Source of the DNA: Lapidilactobacillus concavus DSM 17758
GTDB taxonomy: Bacteria; Bacillota; Bacilli; Lactobacillales; Lactobacillaceae
Assembly: GCF_001435835.1 (NCBI RefSeq)
Contig: NZ_AZFX01000087.1
Coordinates: 19,423-83,422, forward strand
Length of the DNA: 64,000 nt
Direction of reading: 5' to 3'
Below are positions 16,766 to 26,682 of this stretch, one piece after another (position 1 is the first letter of the stretch; the number at the start of each line of letters is the position of its first letter). Made by a program: the position numbers and the translations under genes. Under the pieces are notes generated by a model. That model searched no databases, was not told where the DNA came from, and saw only the letters and a program-made list of their open reading frames with translations.

Positions 16766-19237
16766 CTATGCGGATGTCTTCGTCGTTAATTTAATATTCT
16801 CCATGCCAATCATTGGATCAATCTTTCCTGAGGCAATCAGCGTAGCCGTTAATCGAAATGTCTGTGGGTCTTCAACAGTCGCAGCTAAATCTGAATTGCG
16901 ATCCTCCGTCTGTGCTTGGGAGGCTGTTTCTTTTTTATGATCAACTTGTGTATCTGCAGTTTTAGGCGCGTCGTTCACTTCATCGGGATTCATCAATCGA
17001 CGAATACGCTGAGCCAATGTTGTGCGTCTTTCGGTGCCTTCTGCGAGAATTGCCTGGACAAAGGCCTCTTTTTGACCGACCATCACCAATTTTGCTCTGG
17101 CACGTGTGATTGCTGTATATAAGAGTTTACGCTGTAACATTCGGTGGCTTTGCATGGTCAGTGGCAAGATGACAAGTTCGTATTCGCTACCTTGAGATTT
17201 ATGGATCGAGACGCAATAGGCCAAGCTGAGGTTACGCCAGTCAGCGGCGACCAGCTCGACTTCATTGCCTGAAAAATCTACGATCAGTTTAGCTTGATGG
17301 TCGTTTTTCTTAGAGGCTTCCTCAATACCAGTCACGCGACCGATATCACCGTTGTAAATACCGCGCTGGCCATCATTTTGGAGCTGAATAACCTTGTCGC
17401 CGATGCGATAAGTCACCTGGCCAAATTTGATTTCTTTCGTGGCTGCGGCTTTTTTAGGATTCACGAGGTTTTGAACACCATTATTCATGGCGTCGATGCC
17501 GGCAACACCCCGATACATGGGCGCGAGGATCTGTGTTTCTTCGAGTGAAAATCCGCGGGCAATCGATTTCTGAATCACTTGCTCAACAATATGCTCAACT
17601 TGGCCTGGTAGACAGGCAATGAACGAGCGATCGGGTAAGTTGTCAGTGAGATTATCTGGAATCATGCCTTGATTGATGTCTCTGGCTAACGAAATAATCG
17701 TTGAGCCGGTCGATTGGCGATAAATTTTAGTTAGTTTCGTGGTGGGTACGCAATGACTGGCAATCAGGTCCGCAAAAACACGTCCGGGACCAACCGACGG
17801 CAACTGATCTTGGTCACCAACCAGAACCACCTGCATCCCTTCTGGCACCGCTTGTAAGAGCGTCTGAAACAATTGTTGATCAACCATCGACATTTCATCT
17901 ATAATCAACAGACGACCCTGTATTTCCTGTGCCTGCTCCTGAAATGGTTGATCATCCATCGCCGTTAATCCTAGTAAACGGTGAATGGTTTGTGCTGGTA
18001 AGCCGATGGTTTCGCTGAGTCGTTTGGCAGCGCGACCTGTTGGCGCGGCGAGACGGATGGGAAATGGTTCATCCTCATAATCTTTGGGATCCAAGCTGAG
18101 ATGATTTTTCTTGGCAAACAACGTGACCACCGCAGACAAGATTGTGGTCTTCCCTGTTCCCGGGCCACCCGTTAAAATACTGATTGGCTGGTCGAGTGCC
18201 ATCTTGATGGCATCAACTTGTTGCTGATCGTAGACAACCTTTAACCAACGTGATAATGCTTTTAATTCCTGATCGAACGACTTGACTGACCACGATTTTT
18301 CTTTCGCAGTCAATAATTTTTGTAGCCGGTTCGTAATTTCAAACTCGCTTTGATAGCTCGAATGTAAATAAATTCGTTTCTCTTCAACAATGATCCCACC
18401 GGAAGCAGCCAAGGCAACAAGTTCGTCGGCCACCTGCTGATCAGAGGGGACTTCGAAGCGGCTATCCGATAATAGCGCCAGCGCGCCTTCGAGAACGGCA
18501 CGTGGATCTGAATAGGTATTGCCATTCGTAGCTAAGTCATTGCGTAAAAATTGAATCAATGCCGCTTCGATGCGAACCTGAGCGTCTGCCGCAATGCCTA
18601 ACTTGGCTGCGACCTGATCGGCGCGTTTAAAACCGATACCTTGAATATCATACACGAGTTGATACGGATTTTTCTGAATGACCGCTAAGGCGTCGGAATG
18701 ATATTTAGAGATAATCTGATCAACTAGCCGCGGGCCAAATCCATATTCTGCCAGCGTGATCATCGCCTGTTCCGTCCCGTGGGATTGTGCAAGCTGGGCA
18801 ACAACAGCCTGTTGCTGCGCAGGCTTCAGGCCAACTTCTTGGAGCACATCAGCGTTGGCCAGAATCTTATCAATCGCATCGAGGCCTAAGTGATTGATGA
18901 TTTTTTGAGCGGTCGCCTTGCCGACGCCCTTGAATTGTGTCCCCGAAAAATAGGCCACCAGACTACTTTCCGTATCCGGTGACATCAAATGATAATTATC
19001 TGTCTGAAATTGACGACCATATTTTGGATGAGAGACCACCTGACCACTGAACTCGTAGCGCTCATCAAGGTTCAACTCACCAAAACTGCCAGTGACGATG
19101 ATGGTCGCATCGTCCCAATCGAAATTTTTCTTCGTGATCTTAACCGAGATAATTTTAAACAAACTCGTCGGGCTTTCGAACAAAACACCATCGATCAGCC
19201 CTTCGAGTGTCACGTTTCCTTGGATCGTTTTCATCAT
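16766..19237 (-). CDS. recD2: ATP-dependent RecD2 DNA helicase
   Basis: This 823-residue superfamily 1 helicase unwinds DNA 5' to 3' and functions in repair without RecBC. An N-terminal OB-like region is followed by helix-hairpin-helix segments (FKGVGKATAQKI and GIGFKRADQVAAKLG). The helicase core then has Walker A GGPGTGKTTILSAV, Walker B LIIDEMSMVD, LVGDQDQLPSVGPG, and motif VI-like CVSIHKSQGSEYE near the C-terminus, followed by a poorly conserved acidic tail. Length matches the family. The ATG at 19237 follows AAGGAATAAC. It ends a run of minus-strand genes behind the TPR gene, and its stop is 19 bp from repeat A2. Confidence 0.95.
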   Translation of the reverse strand: MMKTIQGNVTLEGLIDGVLFESPTSLFKIISVKITKKNFDWDDATIIVTGSFGELNLDERYEFSGQVVSHPKYGRQFQTDNYHLMSPDTESSLVAYFSGTQFKGVGKATAQKIINHLGLDAIDKILANADVLQEVGLKPAQQQAVVAQLAQSHGTEQAMITLAEYGFGPRLVDQIISKYHSDALAVIQKNPYQLVYDIQGIGFKRADQVAAKLGIAADAQVRIEAALIQFLRNDLATNGNTYSDPRAVLEGALALLSDSRFEVPSDQQVADELVALAASGGIIVEEKRIYLHSSYQSEFEITNRLQKLLTAKEKSWSVKSFDQELKALSRWLKVVYDQQQVDAIKMALDQPISILTGGPGTGKTTILSAVVTLFAKKNHLSLDPKDYEDEPFPIRLAAPTGRAAKRLSETIGLPAQTIHRLLGLTAMDDQPFQEQAQEIQGRLLIIDEMSMVDQQLFQTLLQAVPEGMQVVLVGDQDQLPSVGPGRVFADLIASHCVPTTKLTKIYRQSTGSTIISLARDINQGMIPDNLTDNLPDRSFIACLPGQVEHIVEQVIQKSIARGFSLEETQILAPMYRGVAGIDAMNNGVQNLVNPKKAAATKEIKFGQVTYRIGDKVIQLQNDGQRGIYNGDIGRVTGIEEASKKNDHQAKLIVDFSGNEVELVAADWRNLSLAYCVSIHKSQGSEYELVILPLTMQSHRMLQRKLLYTAITRARAKLVMVGQKEAFVQAILAEGTERRTTLAQRIRRLMNPDEVNDAPKTADTQVDHKKETASQAQTEDRNSDLAATVEDPQTFRLTATLIASGKIDPMIGMENIKLTTKTSA

Positions 19238-19277
19238 GTTATTCCTTATACTCCATGACCCGCACTTTCGCATCGGG

Positions 19278-19937
19278 TTACTCTGAGAGGATCAACGACA
19301 CTGCCGACTCGTATTTCTTCGGCGCAACGGCAGCCACGCGTTGCAATAATTGACGACCGCGTGTGACGTCCCCCGTGTTTAACAAAGCCGATCCGTAAAC
19401 GAACATGGCATCTGCATCATCTGGTTCTAGCATATTAGCCTGTTGCGCATAGCCTAAGCATTGCGTCCATGCCTGCTGTTTCGCTAAAATCTGTGCCAAC
19501 AGTAAATTTGCAGGAAAATCAGACGGCTCGGCTTCAACCGCCGTCAACGCAAATGCCGCGGCTAATTGGATCTGTTGATGTTCGAAGTAGATGACTGCCA
19601 GTAAGTAATTGGCCTCAACTGCCAACGCCGAGCGACTTAGCTTTTGCAACCACTGAACAGCTTGCTGATCTTGCTTGAGTTGATGGGCAACAACGGCTTG
19701 GTTGTACAACACTTCGACGCGCTCTGGGTCGATTACCGCCGCACGTTGCAAGACTTGTTGCGCTTGAGTGAGATCAGTGACTTCGATCAACATTGTCGCC
19801 AATTGCAAAAGCAAGTCGACATCATTGGGCTGTTGCGCCAACAACTTCGTCAGTGCAATAATCGCTTCTTCCCGCTGCCCTGCTTTGAACTGTGCCATAA
19901 TTTTTTCATTAATTTTAGGTTGTGGCGCTTGTTTCAT
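19278..19937 (-). CDS. Tetratricopeptide repeat protein
   Basis: The 219-residue protein is built almost entirely of TPR helices. Repeats can be read at about residues 18-50 (FKAGQREEAIIALTKLL), 50-85, 85-118, 118-150, 150-185 and 185-219. TPR proteins are scaffolds for protein contacts; no catalytic motif or signal peptide is present. The ATG at 19937 follows GAGGAGGAATCACAAC. It sits between the histidine phosphatase gene and recD2. The same gene order is common in lactobacilli, but the partner is unknown. Confidence 0.88.
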   Translation of the reverse strand: MKQAPQPKINEKIMAQFKAGQREEAIIALTKLLAQQPNDVDLLLQLATMLIEVTDLTQAQQVLQRAAVIDPERVEVLYNQAVVAHQLKQDQQAVQWLQKLSRSALAVEANYLLAVIYFEHQQIQLAAAFALTAVEAEPSDFPANLLLAQILAKQQAWTQCLGYAQQANMLEPDDADAMFVYGSALLNTGDVTRGRQLLQRVAAVAPKKYESAVSLILSE

Positions 19938-20038
19938 GTTGTGATTCCTCCTCTGCAACGACAAGTTGACTCCCAATTGCTTAAACGACCGGGCTGCTTC
20001 GATTAGAAGCAACACTATTTTCGTAGATAACCGCCGGG

Positions 20039-20710
20039 TTAAATCGAGTCAGTTTTATCTAAATTCTTCCCTAAGAAGGAGGTTTCATTCCATTGTAGCT
20101 TCTTGAAATGTTGGCCTTGATCCTTCGTTTCGAGTACCGTTAAACTCGTGTTGGTCAAACCGCCATTCTTGCGTAAATCGGCTAAAGGAGTCCCAATCAA
20201 AGATTGCATCAATGCCGTCAATGCCGCGCCGTGACTCACAATCAAGATATGGTCGCTGTCTTTAGGATAGCTTTTGACAATCATCAAAATCACCTGGCGC
20301 ATGCGCAAAATCAATTCACTAAATGTTTCGGCTTGGACCTCGTTTTCCTCAAATAAATCGGGATGGTGACGAAATGCATCCACTGCCGCTGGAAACTTTG
20401 CTTCGACTTCTTTAAACGTCTTACCCTCCATTACGCCGAGATTGAACTCACGTAAGCCGGTCTCCACGCGAATCGGTAGGTTCTTCTGGTTCAGGTTCTC
20501 GCTGAGAAAAACCGCAGTCGTTTTTGCACGCAAGAGCGGACTGGTGTAGATTGCGCGGAACTTAATCTTCTTTGACAATAAATACGTTGCTAATCGCGAG
20601 ACATCTTGGTAACTTCCGGGCAGTAACGGCGAATCACCACCTGCTCCCTGATAGCGTCCCTCGAGATTCCATTTCGTCTTGCCGTGTCGTACGAAAAAAA
20701 GTTTAGTCAT
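20039..20710 (-). CDS. Histidine phosphatase family protein (phosphoglycerate-mutase-like)
   Basis: The 223-residue enzyme begins MTKLFFVRHGKTKWN. RHG carries the phosphohistidine, and LIVSHGAAL near residue 155 supplies the second histidine. RYQGAGGDSPL is typical of cofactor-dependent phosphoglycerate mutase relatives. Small members of this family (GpmB, PhoE type) are usually broad phosphatases rather than glycolytic mutases, so I call it a phosphatase. It is preceded by a terminator-like hairpin, so it may have its own promoter in the gap after mnmA. Confidence 0.88.
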   Translation of the reverse strand: MTKLFFVRHGKTKWNLEGRYQGAGGDSPLLPGSYQDVSRLATYLLSKKIKFRAIYTSPLLRAKTTAVFLSENLNQKNLPIRVETGLREFNLGVMEGKTFKEVEAKFPAAVDAFRHHPDLFEENEVQAETFSELILRMRQVILMIVKSYPKDSDHILIVSHGAALTALMQSLIGTPLADLRKNGGLTNTSLTVLETKDQGQHFKKLQWNETSFLGKNLDKTDSI

Positions 20711-20736
20711 TTACCCATCCTCAAAATTATGTAATG

Positions 20737-20768
20737 AAAAAGGCTGGACATTTGATTGTCAGCAGCCT
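20737..20768 (-). terminator. Intrinsic terminator after mnmA
   Basis: On the minus strand GGCTG-CT-GACA pairs with TGTC-CAGCC around a 6-base loop with a 2-base bulge, followed by TTTTT. It lies about 120 bp beyond the mnmA stop and 27 bp before the phosphatase start. A TATAAT directly upstream of it suggests it may be a leader attenuator instead. Confidence 0.6.
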
Positions 20769-20886
20769 AATTATAGCGGGATGATGCTTGATTGAAGTTG
20801 AGATCGTGAGTCAGCTCGTCAATCCGTTCTGATTGATTCGCCTCGTTTCGACATCAACCAAACGAGATCATCACGCGTGGTTATGC

Positions 20887-22011
<1,125 letters not shown>

Positions 22012-22027
22012 TCAATTTGCTCCTTTA

Positions 22028-22372
22028 TTATGCGGGAGCAACAACTAAAATATCGCGCTCCACTAAATTTTCGATTTGAAAGTTAAATTGTTCAACGACA
22101 CTCACATTTTTTTCATCTTTAAAAATATTAACAGCCTTCAAGCCACTAGGATCAGTGACGGCCATTTTCAAGGTATCTAAGTCTTCACCAATTGTGACCT
22201 TGAGTTTGTAACTGGCACCATAGGGTGTTTCACCGTTTAATGGTCGTTCTAATTGGAAACGACCACGGTTTGATTTCACGAATCCAACATCTAACAAAGC
22301 ATATTTTTTAATTTTTGAACTGATTTTAAATACCCGTTCATCACCTAAAACTTTAACTTCATCTTTTGCCAT
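22028..22372 (-). CDS. DUF1831 family protein
   Basis: This 114-residue soluble protein begins MAKDEVKVLGDERVFKIS. It matches what I know of DUF1831, a family found almost only in Lactobacillales and usually placed between a cysteine desulfurase and mnmA. It has no cysteine and no recognisable catalytic motif, so it does not carry sulfur itself; a chaperone or regulatory role in tRNA thiolation is an inference from position. A clear promoter at 22419-22447 shows that it starts the mnmA transcript. Confidence 0.85.
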   Translation of the reverse strand: MAKDEVKVLGDERVFKISSKIKKYALLDVGFVKSNRGRFQLERPLNGETPYGASYKLKVTIGEDLDTLKMAVTDPSGLKAVNIFKDEKNVSVVEQFNFQIENLVERDILVVAPA

Positions 22373-22418
22373 TTTGAATCCCTCTTTTTCCTCAACTTGA
22401 TAGTCGCACTTCCCTTTG

Positions 22419-22447
22419 ATTATAACATCACTACGGAACTAGACCAA
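22419..22447 (-). promoter_or_regulatory. Promoter of DUF1831-mnmA
   Basis: TTGGTC (22442-22447) and TATAAT (22419-22424) are 17 bp apart with an extended TGT before the -10, and lie about 45 bp upstream of the DUF1831 start. Confidence 0.7.
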
Positions 22448-22510
22448 GTGACGTGATAAACAGATCCGCCGGAAAATTCAAGATCCATTCAGCAACTGTT
22501 GAGGTCCGCG

Positions 22511-22535
22511 GACAAGTCTCATCCTTGTCTTTTTT
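22511..22535 (+). terminator. Orphan plus-strand terminator-like hairpin
   Basis: GACAAG (22511-22516) and CTTGTC (22524-22529) form a 6-bp stem followed by T6 on the plus strand. No plus-strand gene lies upstream: the flanking genes are both on the minus strand. It could end an antisense or small RNA, or be chance. Confidence 0.35.
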
Positions 22536-22616
22536 GAAACGTTTCTTCCCGAGCAACCCCTTCCGCTTTACTTCGCTTTCACCGCGAATGGCTTTGCCCT
22601 TCCCCGTGAAAGTTTG

Positions 22617-23786
22617 TTAATGCTCAGGGGTTAAGCGCCCGAGGAAACGCTCTGTAATTTCTGCTATTGCTTCTGCTAGTTTATGGACGCTTTCTATCGT
22701 GTTCTGATCTCCGAATGAGATTCGTAATGATTCACTGATTTGTGGGGCGTGTTCGTCTCCATACAGTGCAATCAGGACGTGCGAGGGTTCTAGGCTACCG
22801 GCAGTGCATGCCGAGCCGCCAGAGACTGCAAATCCTTTGAGATCGAGTTTCATCAGCATTAAGTTAGTTGGTACACCACGTAGCCACAAATTTAAGACGT
22901 GAGGAAGCCCCTCTTGAGGCGCCGGGCCGTTGATCTCAAAGTCGACGTCTTTCGCCTTCAAATCGGTAATCAACGTTTGTTTGAGCGTCTGTAACTGCTC
23001 GCGTTTCTCGACTTTACGTTCGGGGGTTAGATCTGCGACGGCTTGAGCCAAACCGACAATGCTAGGAATATTCTCGGTACCAGCGCGACGCAGATGTTCC
23101 TGTTCGCCGCCATGCATAAAGGGTTCCAAGTTTAGGCGTTCGTTCATGTACAAGAAGCCGATTCCCTTAGGACCATGCAATTTATGCCCAGAAATCGATA
23201 GTAGATCGACGCCCAATGCGGTCACATCGATGTCAAGAATACCGTAAGCTTGCACGGCATCGGTATGAAAAATGGCCTGATGATGTTTGAGTAACTGTCC
23301 AATTTCAGCAATAGGTTGGATCGTGCCAACCTCGTTATTGCCCATCATGACCGAAACGAGAATCGTATCCGGACGCAAGGCAGCTTGAACGTCAGTCACA
23401 CTGACACGGCCTTCTCGATCAACCGGTAAATAAGTGATTTCATAGCCCTGTGTTTCCAAATAATGCATCGTTTTGAGAATTGCAGGGTGTTCAACTGCCG
23501 TCGTAATCAAGTGACGGCCGCGTTCGTGATAAGCCGCAACAGTTCCTAAAATGGCAGTATTATCACTCTCAGTACCTCCACTGGTGAAGACGATCTCATC
23601 GGTTTTTGCATGAATACTGCGCGCAATTGTCTGACGGCTCTGATCGAGCAGATGATGGCTCTGGCGGCCATAATAATGCGTGCTTGAGGCGTTACCAAAA
23701 TCATTCGCTAAAGCAGCACTCATGGCCTGAACCACATCTGGACTCATAGGCGTTGTGGCCGCATTATCGAAATAATAGTGGTTCAA
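22617..23786 (-). CDS. Cysteine desulfurase, MnmA-associated (YrvO-like)
   Basis: This 389-residue PLP enzyme of the NifS/IscS class takes sulfur from cysteine and passes it on as persulfide. The PLP lysine lies in SISGHKLHGPKG near residue 205, HTDAVQAYG binds the cofactor, and the catalytic cysteine is in SGGSACTAGSLEPSHVL near residue 328. Its neighbours DUF1831 and mnmA point to tRNA 2-thiolation, as shown for YrvO with MnmA in Bacillus subtilis. A separate cysteine desulfurase at 60984 accompanies thiI. It starts 2 bp after the mtnN stop and is clearly co-transcribed with it. Confidence 0.93.
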   Translation of the reverse strand: MNHYYFDNAATTPMSPDVVQAMSAALANDFGNASSTHYYGRQSHHLLDQSRQTIARSIHAKTDEIVFTSGGTESDNTAILGTVAAYHERGRHLITTAVEHPAILKTMHYLETQGYEITYLPVDREGRVSVTDVQAALRPDTILVSVMMGNNEVGTIQPIAEIGQLLKHHQAIFHTDAVQAYGILDIDVTALGVDLLSISGHKLHGPKGIGFLYMNERLNLEPFMHGGEQEHLRRAGTENIPSIVGLAQAVADLTPERKVEKREQLQTLKQTLITDLKAKDVDFEINGPAPQEGLPHVLNLWLRGVPTNLMLMKLDLKGFAVSGGSACTAGSLEPSHVLIALYGDEHAPQISESLRISFGDQNTIESVHKLAEAIAEITERFLGRLTPEH

Positions 23787-23788
23787 CT

Positions 23789-24505
23789 TTAATCGTCCCC
23801 TTTTATCGCTTGTAACTCTGGTAAAGCAGTCAACAACAAGGTGGCCGCGTTTTTACCAGCCTGAACAACAAATTCACTGAAGTTTACGGATGCCGAGTCA
23901 TCACCGTTGTCGCTAATGGCGCGAATGATTAAGAATGGTTTGCCAAAGCTGGCGGCAACCTGTGCGACCGCAGCACCCTCCATTTCGACTGCTGCAACGC
24001 CCGCAAATTCTTGCTTAATGGCAGCCACACGGTTAGGATCAGCCACGAATTGATCCCCAGTTGCGATCAACCCTGACATGGTCTTGATTCCTAACTTAGT
24101 TGCAGCTGCGCTAACAACTTTTAAAACTGGTTGATCTGCATAGAAATAACGATCATGACCGGGTACTTGTCCGAGTTCATAATCGCCACCACCGGTCACA
24201 TCAACATCATGATAGACAAGGCGATCGCTCAAGACTAATTCGCCGATTGAAAGCCCATCTGCCACCCCTGCCGCAGAACCAGAGTTGATCACTAAATCGA
24301 CTTGATAATGATCGAACAGCAATGACGCTGTTAACGCGGCTTGAACTTTACCAATCCCAGATTGAGCCAAGACGAGTTCGACGCCTTCATAAGAGCCAAT
24401 GGTGAATTCGACCTGTGCAATGGATTCGATGCTCACCGCACTTAATTTTGTTTGGTAGAGACCGATTTCTTCAGCCATCGGCACTAAAATTCCAATTTTT
24501 AACAT
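23789..24505 (-). CDS. mtnN: 5'-methylthioadenosine/S-adenosylhomocysteine nucleosidase
   Basis: The 238-residue enzyme cleaves adenine from methylthioadenosine and S-adenosylhomocysteine, clearing SAM by-products and feeding the LuxS route. Motifs include GILVPMAEEIGLY at the N-terminus, INSGSAAGVADGLSIGELVLSD, ATGDQFV, and VEMEGAAVAQVAASFGKPF with the substrate-binding glutamates, followed by IIRAISDNGD with the catalytic aspartate. Length and motifs fit the Pfs/MtnN family. It lies between the small membrane-protein gene and the cysteine desulfurase in a compact operon. Confidence 0.96.
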   Translation of the reverse strand: MLKIGILVPMAEEIGLYQTKLSAVSIESIAQVEFTIGSYEGVELVLAQSGIGKVQAALTASLLFDHYQVDLVINSGSAAGVADGLSIGELVLSDRLVYHDVDVTGGGDYELGQVPGHDRYFYADQPVLKVVSAAATKLGIKTMSGLIATGDQFVADPNRVAAIKQEFAGVAAVEMEGAAVAQVAASFGKPFLIIRAISDNGDDSASVNFSEFVVQAGKNAATLLLTALPELQAIKGDD

Positions 24506-24601
24506 TTGTTCCTCCTGAGATAGGTTGTTGAATTTAAGTTAGTTCGAACGAATTGATCAATTTTAACGTCATCAGATTTAACACAATAATTGGTTAACGG
24601 A

Positions 24602-24892
24602 TTAAATGAAGAATAAGACGAGATAGATGGCGATAATCAGCACCACAACGGCAAAAATTGCCCAGTTTAAACGACGCCTCATGAAGGGATGACGAACCTC
24701 TTTCTGATGATCATTCACCCCTGAAGAGCGCTGCGACTGTTGACGTGCCACTCTCGATAAAGTTGCATTGGTTGCTTCAGTTTGCGTGGTGTCGGTCGCT
24801 GACTCATGACTGATTGAGCGTGATCGTCGATCCGAGCGACGATGAGATGGTCTGGTGTCAATAATCGTATCTGGTTCTTCATTTGTTTTCAT
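24602..24892 (-). CDS. Small Arg/Ser-rich tail-anchored membrane protein
   Basis: The 96-residue product has a long polar, disordered N-terminus rich in Arg, Ser and Thr (PSHRRSDRRSRS, TDTTQTEATNATLS), followed by a single C-terminal helix (LNWAIFAVVVLIIAIYLVLFFI) that ends the protein. This is a tail-anchored layout with the polar part in the cytoplasm. I do not recognise a domain; genes of this layout are found next to nudF in other lactobacilli. The ATG at 24892 follows GAGGATAAAC and overlaps the nudF stop by 14 bases, so it is translationally coupled to nudF. Confidence 0.75.
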   Translation of the reverse strand: MKTNEEPDTIIDTRPSHRRSDRRSRSISHESATDTTQTEATNATLSRVARQQSQRSSGVNDHQKEVRHPFMRRRLNWAIFAVVVLIIAIYLVLFFI

Positions 24893-25451
24893 GTTTATCC
24901 TCATTTGCGATGAGTTGTTCCCAATATTTAACAGCTAATAACGTCTTCGCATCCACATAATCAGTGGCTTCTAGACGCGCCTGGATTTCTGGAAGTGTCA
25001 ACAACTTAACTTCAAGGAATTCATCTTCATCTAGCGGCCGCTTGTTCAAAATTGGGCTCAGATCAGTTGCAAGATATAAGAACATCCGCTCGGTTGCAAA
25101 ACCGGGCGAACTATAGAAATTACTCAACAGTTGCCACTGTTCGGCCTGAACGCCAATTTCCTCATTCAGTTCACGTTTAGCTACAACCAATGGGTCTGTT
25201 TCCGTTGCTTCGATTTTACCCGCGGGTATCTCCCACGTCTCGTGTTGCAAGGGAGCGCGCCACTGCCGCACAAAATAACCCTGTTGATGATCCGCCGTTA
25301 AGGTCAAGATGGCAACAGCGCCATGATGCTGCACAATGTCGCGTTGAGCGGGCTTGCCATTAGGTAGCTCGACAGTTTGATGATGCACGTCAATAATATG
25401 ACCATGATAAACCAGTTCATCACCGATTACTTTTTCAGTAAATTCACTCAT
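24879..25451 (-). CDS. nudF: ADP-ribose pyrophosphatase (Nudix)
   Basis: This 190-residue Nudix hydrolase cleaves ADP-ribose to AMP and ribose 5-phosphate. The Nudix box G-x5-E-x7-REL-x-EE-x-G is complete, starting at AGKIEATE near residue 85. The preceding AVAILTLTADHQQGYFVRQWR and the following SSPGFATERMFLYLA are typical of the ADP-ribose class. The ATG at 25451 is spaced well from AAGGTGA. It is the first gene of the nudF, small membrane protein, mtnN, cysteine desulfurase operon. Confidence 0.93.
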   Translation of the reverse strand: MSEFTEKVIGDELVYHGHIIDVHHQTVELPNGKPAQRDIVQHHGAVAILTLTADHQQGYFVRQWRAPLQHETWEIPAGKIEATETDPLVVAKRELNEEIGVQAEQWQLLSNFYSSPGFATERMFLYLATDLSPILNKRPLDEDEFLEVKLLTLPEIQARLEATDYVDAKTLLAVKYWEQLIANEDKHENK

Positions 25452-25604
25452 CGTTAGTTCACCTTCCATAATGTAACTATCATACCTTATCAACACAGGG
25501 CTGTAAATGATTTTCTCTTACTTTTTGTTCGTAAACCGGCCGAACGGAAATAAATTCAACCCTCATTCCCCTAAGCATGAGTTCAAAATCAACCTTTAGC
25601 CTTA

Positions 25605-25632
25605 TTTAGATTTTCTCTGACTATGCTAGAAT
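25605..25632 (+). promoter_or_regulatory. Promoter of xpaC-telA
   Basis: TTTAGA (25605-25610) and TAGAAT (25627-25632) are 16 bp apart with an extended TGC before the -10, about 30 bp upstream of the xpaC start. Confidence 0.6.
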
Positions 25633-25662
25633 TTGATTAGAAAGTTGCGATGGAGGTCTATC

Positions 25663-26682
25663 ATGCAAACAAAAAAGAATACACGGCGATTGTTCTACGT
25701 GATCGCAGTTGTTTTAATCCTAATCTTAAGCTCCGTTAGAGTTACTATTCAGGGCCCTAGGGGGCTCGTCGATATTGCGGCACTGATTTTGACCGCATTG
25801 TCCACCGCCCTCATTGTTCGTGCCATCACGCTTCAGGGTGATAAGCGCCTATTTCGCAAGTTGATGGCTTGGTCATGCTATTTCATGACTGGTTGCATCA
25901 TTTTAGGCACCCTTTTGACCGTCGTCGATTTATCGAGTGATGATTCTTTGGCACTCAGCATCGTCGGGCTCTTCTTCGCATTTATCGCGTACCTATTTGC
26001 AGGTGTCGAGACAAAAGCGCGACCAGCAACCGAAAGCTTCGACGCACCAATTAATAACAAGCTGTTGAATCACTATCATCAGGCAGGTTTATCTGACACA
26101 GATATCAATGTTTTCCGCGAGACAATGGCAGAAGCCAAGCAAGAGATCATCGACCTTGAAAAAGTCATGACTGCAGTTCCTAAGTTACGTGCAATTAATC
26201 TGAATCACGACACGCTTGAAGTGGCTAAGGCGATGTTCGCAGCGCTCGTTAAGGAACCAGAACGTCTGCAAGAGGCTGCTGATTTTCTCTATAAGCACCT
26301 GCCTAATAGCCTACAGATCGCTCGTAAATATCAAGAAATCAACACACACGAGGTTAAGACCGCCGATACCTATGCCGTGCTTGACCGCAGTGTTGAAGTA
26401 CTGGCAACCCTCAGTGAACAAATGAAACACGATTACACCGACTTTGTTGCGGAAGATATCTCTGACTTATCGACGACCTTAGACGCCGTTAATCATCCTG
26501 ATCAGCGGGCTGATTTTAACTTGAAGAGTGAACAATCAATCGCGCAGATGCAAGATCAGCTGAGCCAGATTCAAAAAGATTATCTCACAAAACAACAGTC
26601 TGGTGCTGATTCTGATGCTGTAGATCATGCCGCTGACGCAAAGACTGACACATTGAAAGATGGTGATTCCCAGAATGACTGA
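25663..26682 (+). CDS. xpaC: XpaC-like membrane protein
   Basis: The 339-residue product has three hydrophobic segments in the first 110 residues ([43 protein letters not shown]-like and [16 protein letters not shown]), then a helical cytoplasmic domain and an acidic tail. The arrangement and the adjacent TelA gene match the XpaC family (Bacillus XpaC with YaaN). The old name, hydrolysis of a chromogenic phosphate, does not define a function; a role in envelope stress is inferred. The ATG at 25663 follows GGAGGTCTATC. It overlaps telA by 8 bases. Confidence 0.8.
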   Translation: MQTKKNTRRLFYVIAVVLILILSSVRVTIQGPRGLVDIAALILTALSTALIVRAITLQGDKRLFRKLMAWSCYFMTGCIILGTLLTVVDLSSDDSLALSIVGLFFAFIAYLFAGVETKARPATESFDAPINNKLLNHYHQAGLSDTDINVFRETMAEAKQEIIDLEKVMTAVPKLRAINLNHDTLEVAKAMFAALVKEPERLQEAADFLYKHLPNSLQIARKYQEINTHEVKTADTYAVLDRSVEVLATLSEQMKHDYTDFVAEDISDLSTTLDAVNHPDQRADFNLKSEQSIAQMQDQLSQIQKDYLTKQQSGADSDAVDHAADAKTDTLKDGDSQND

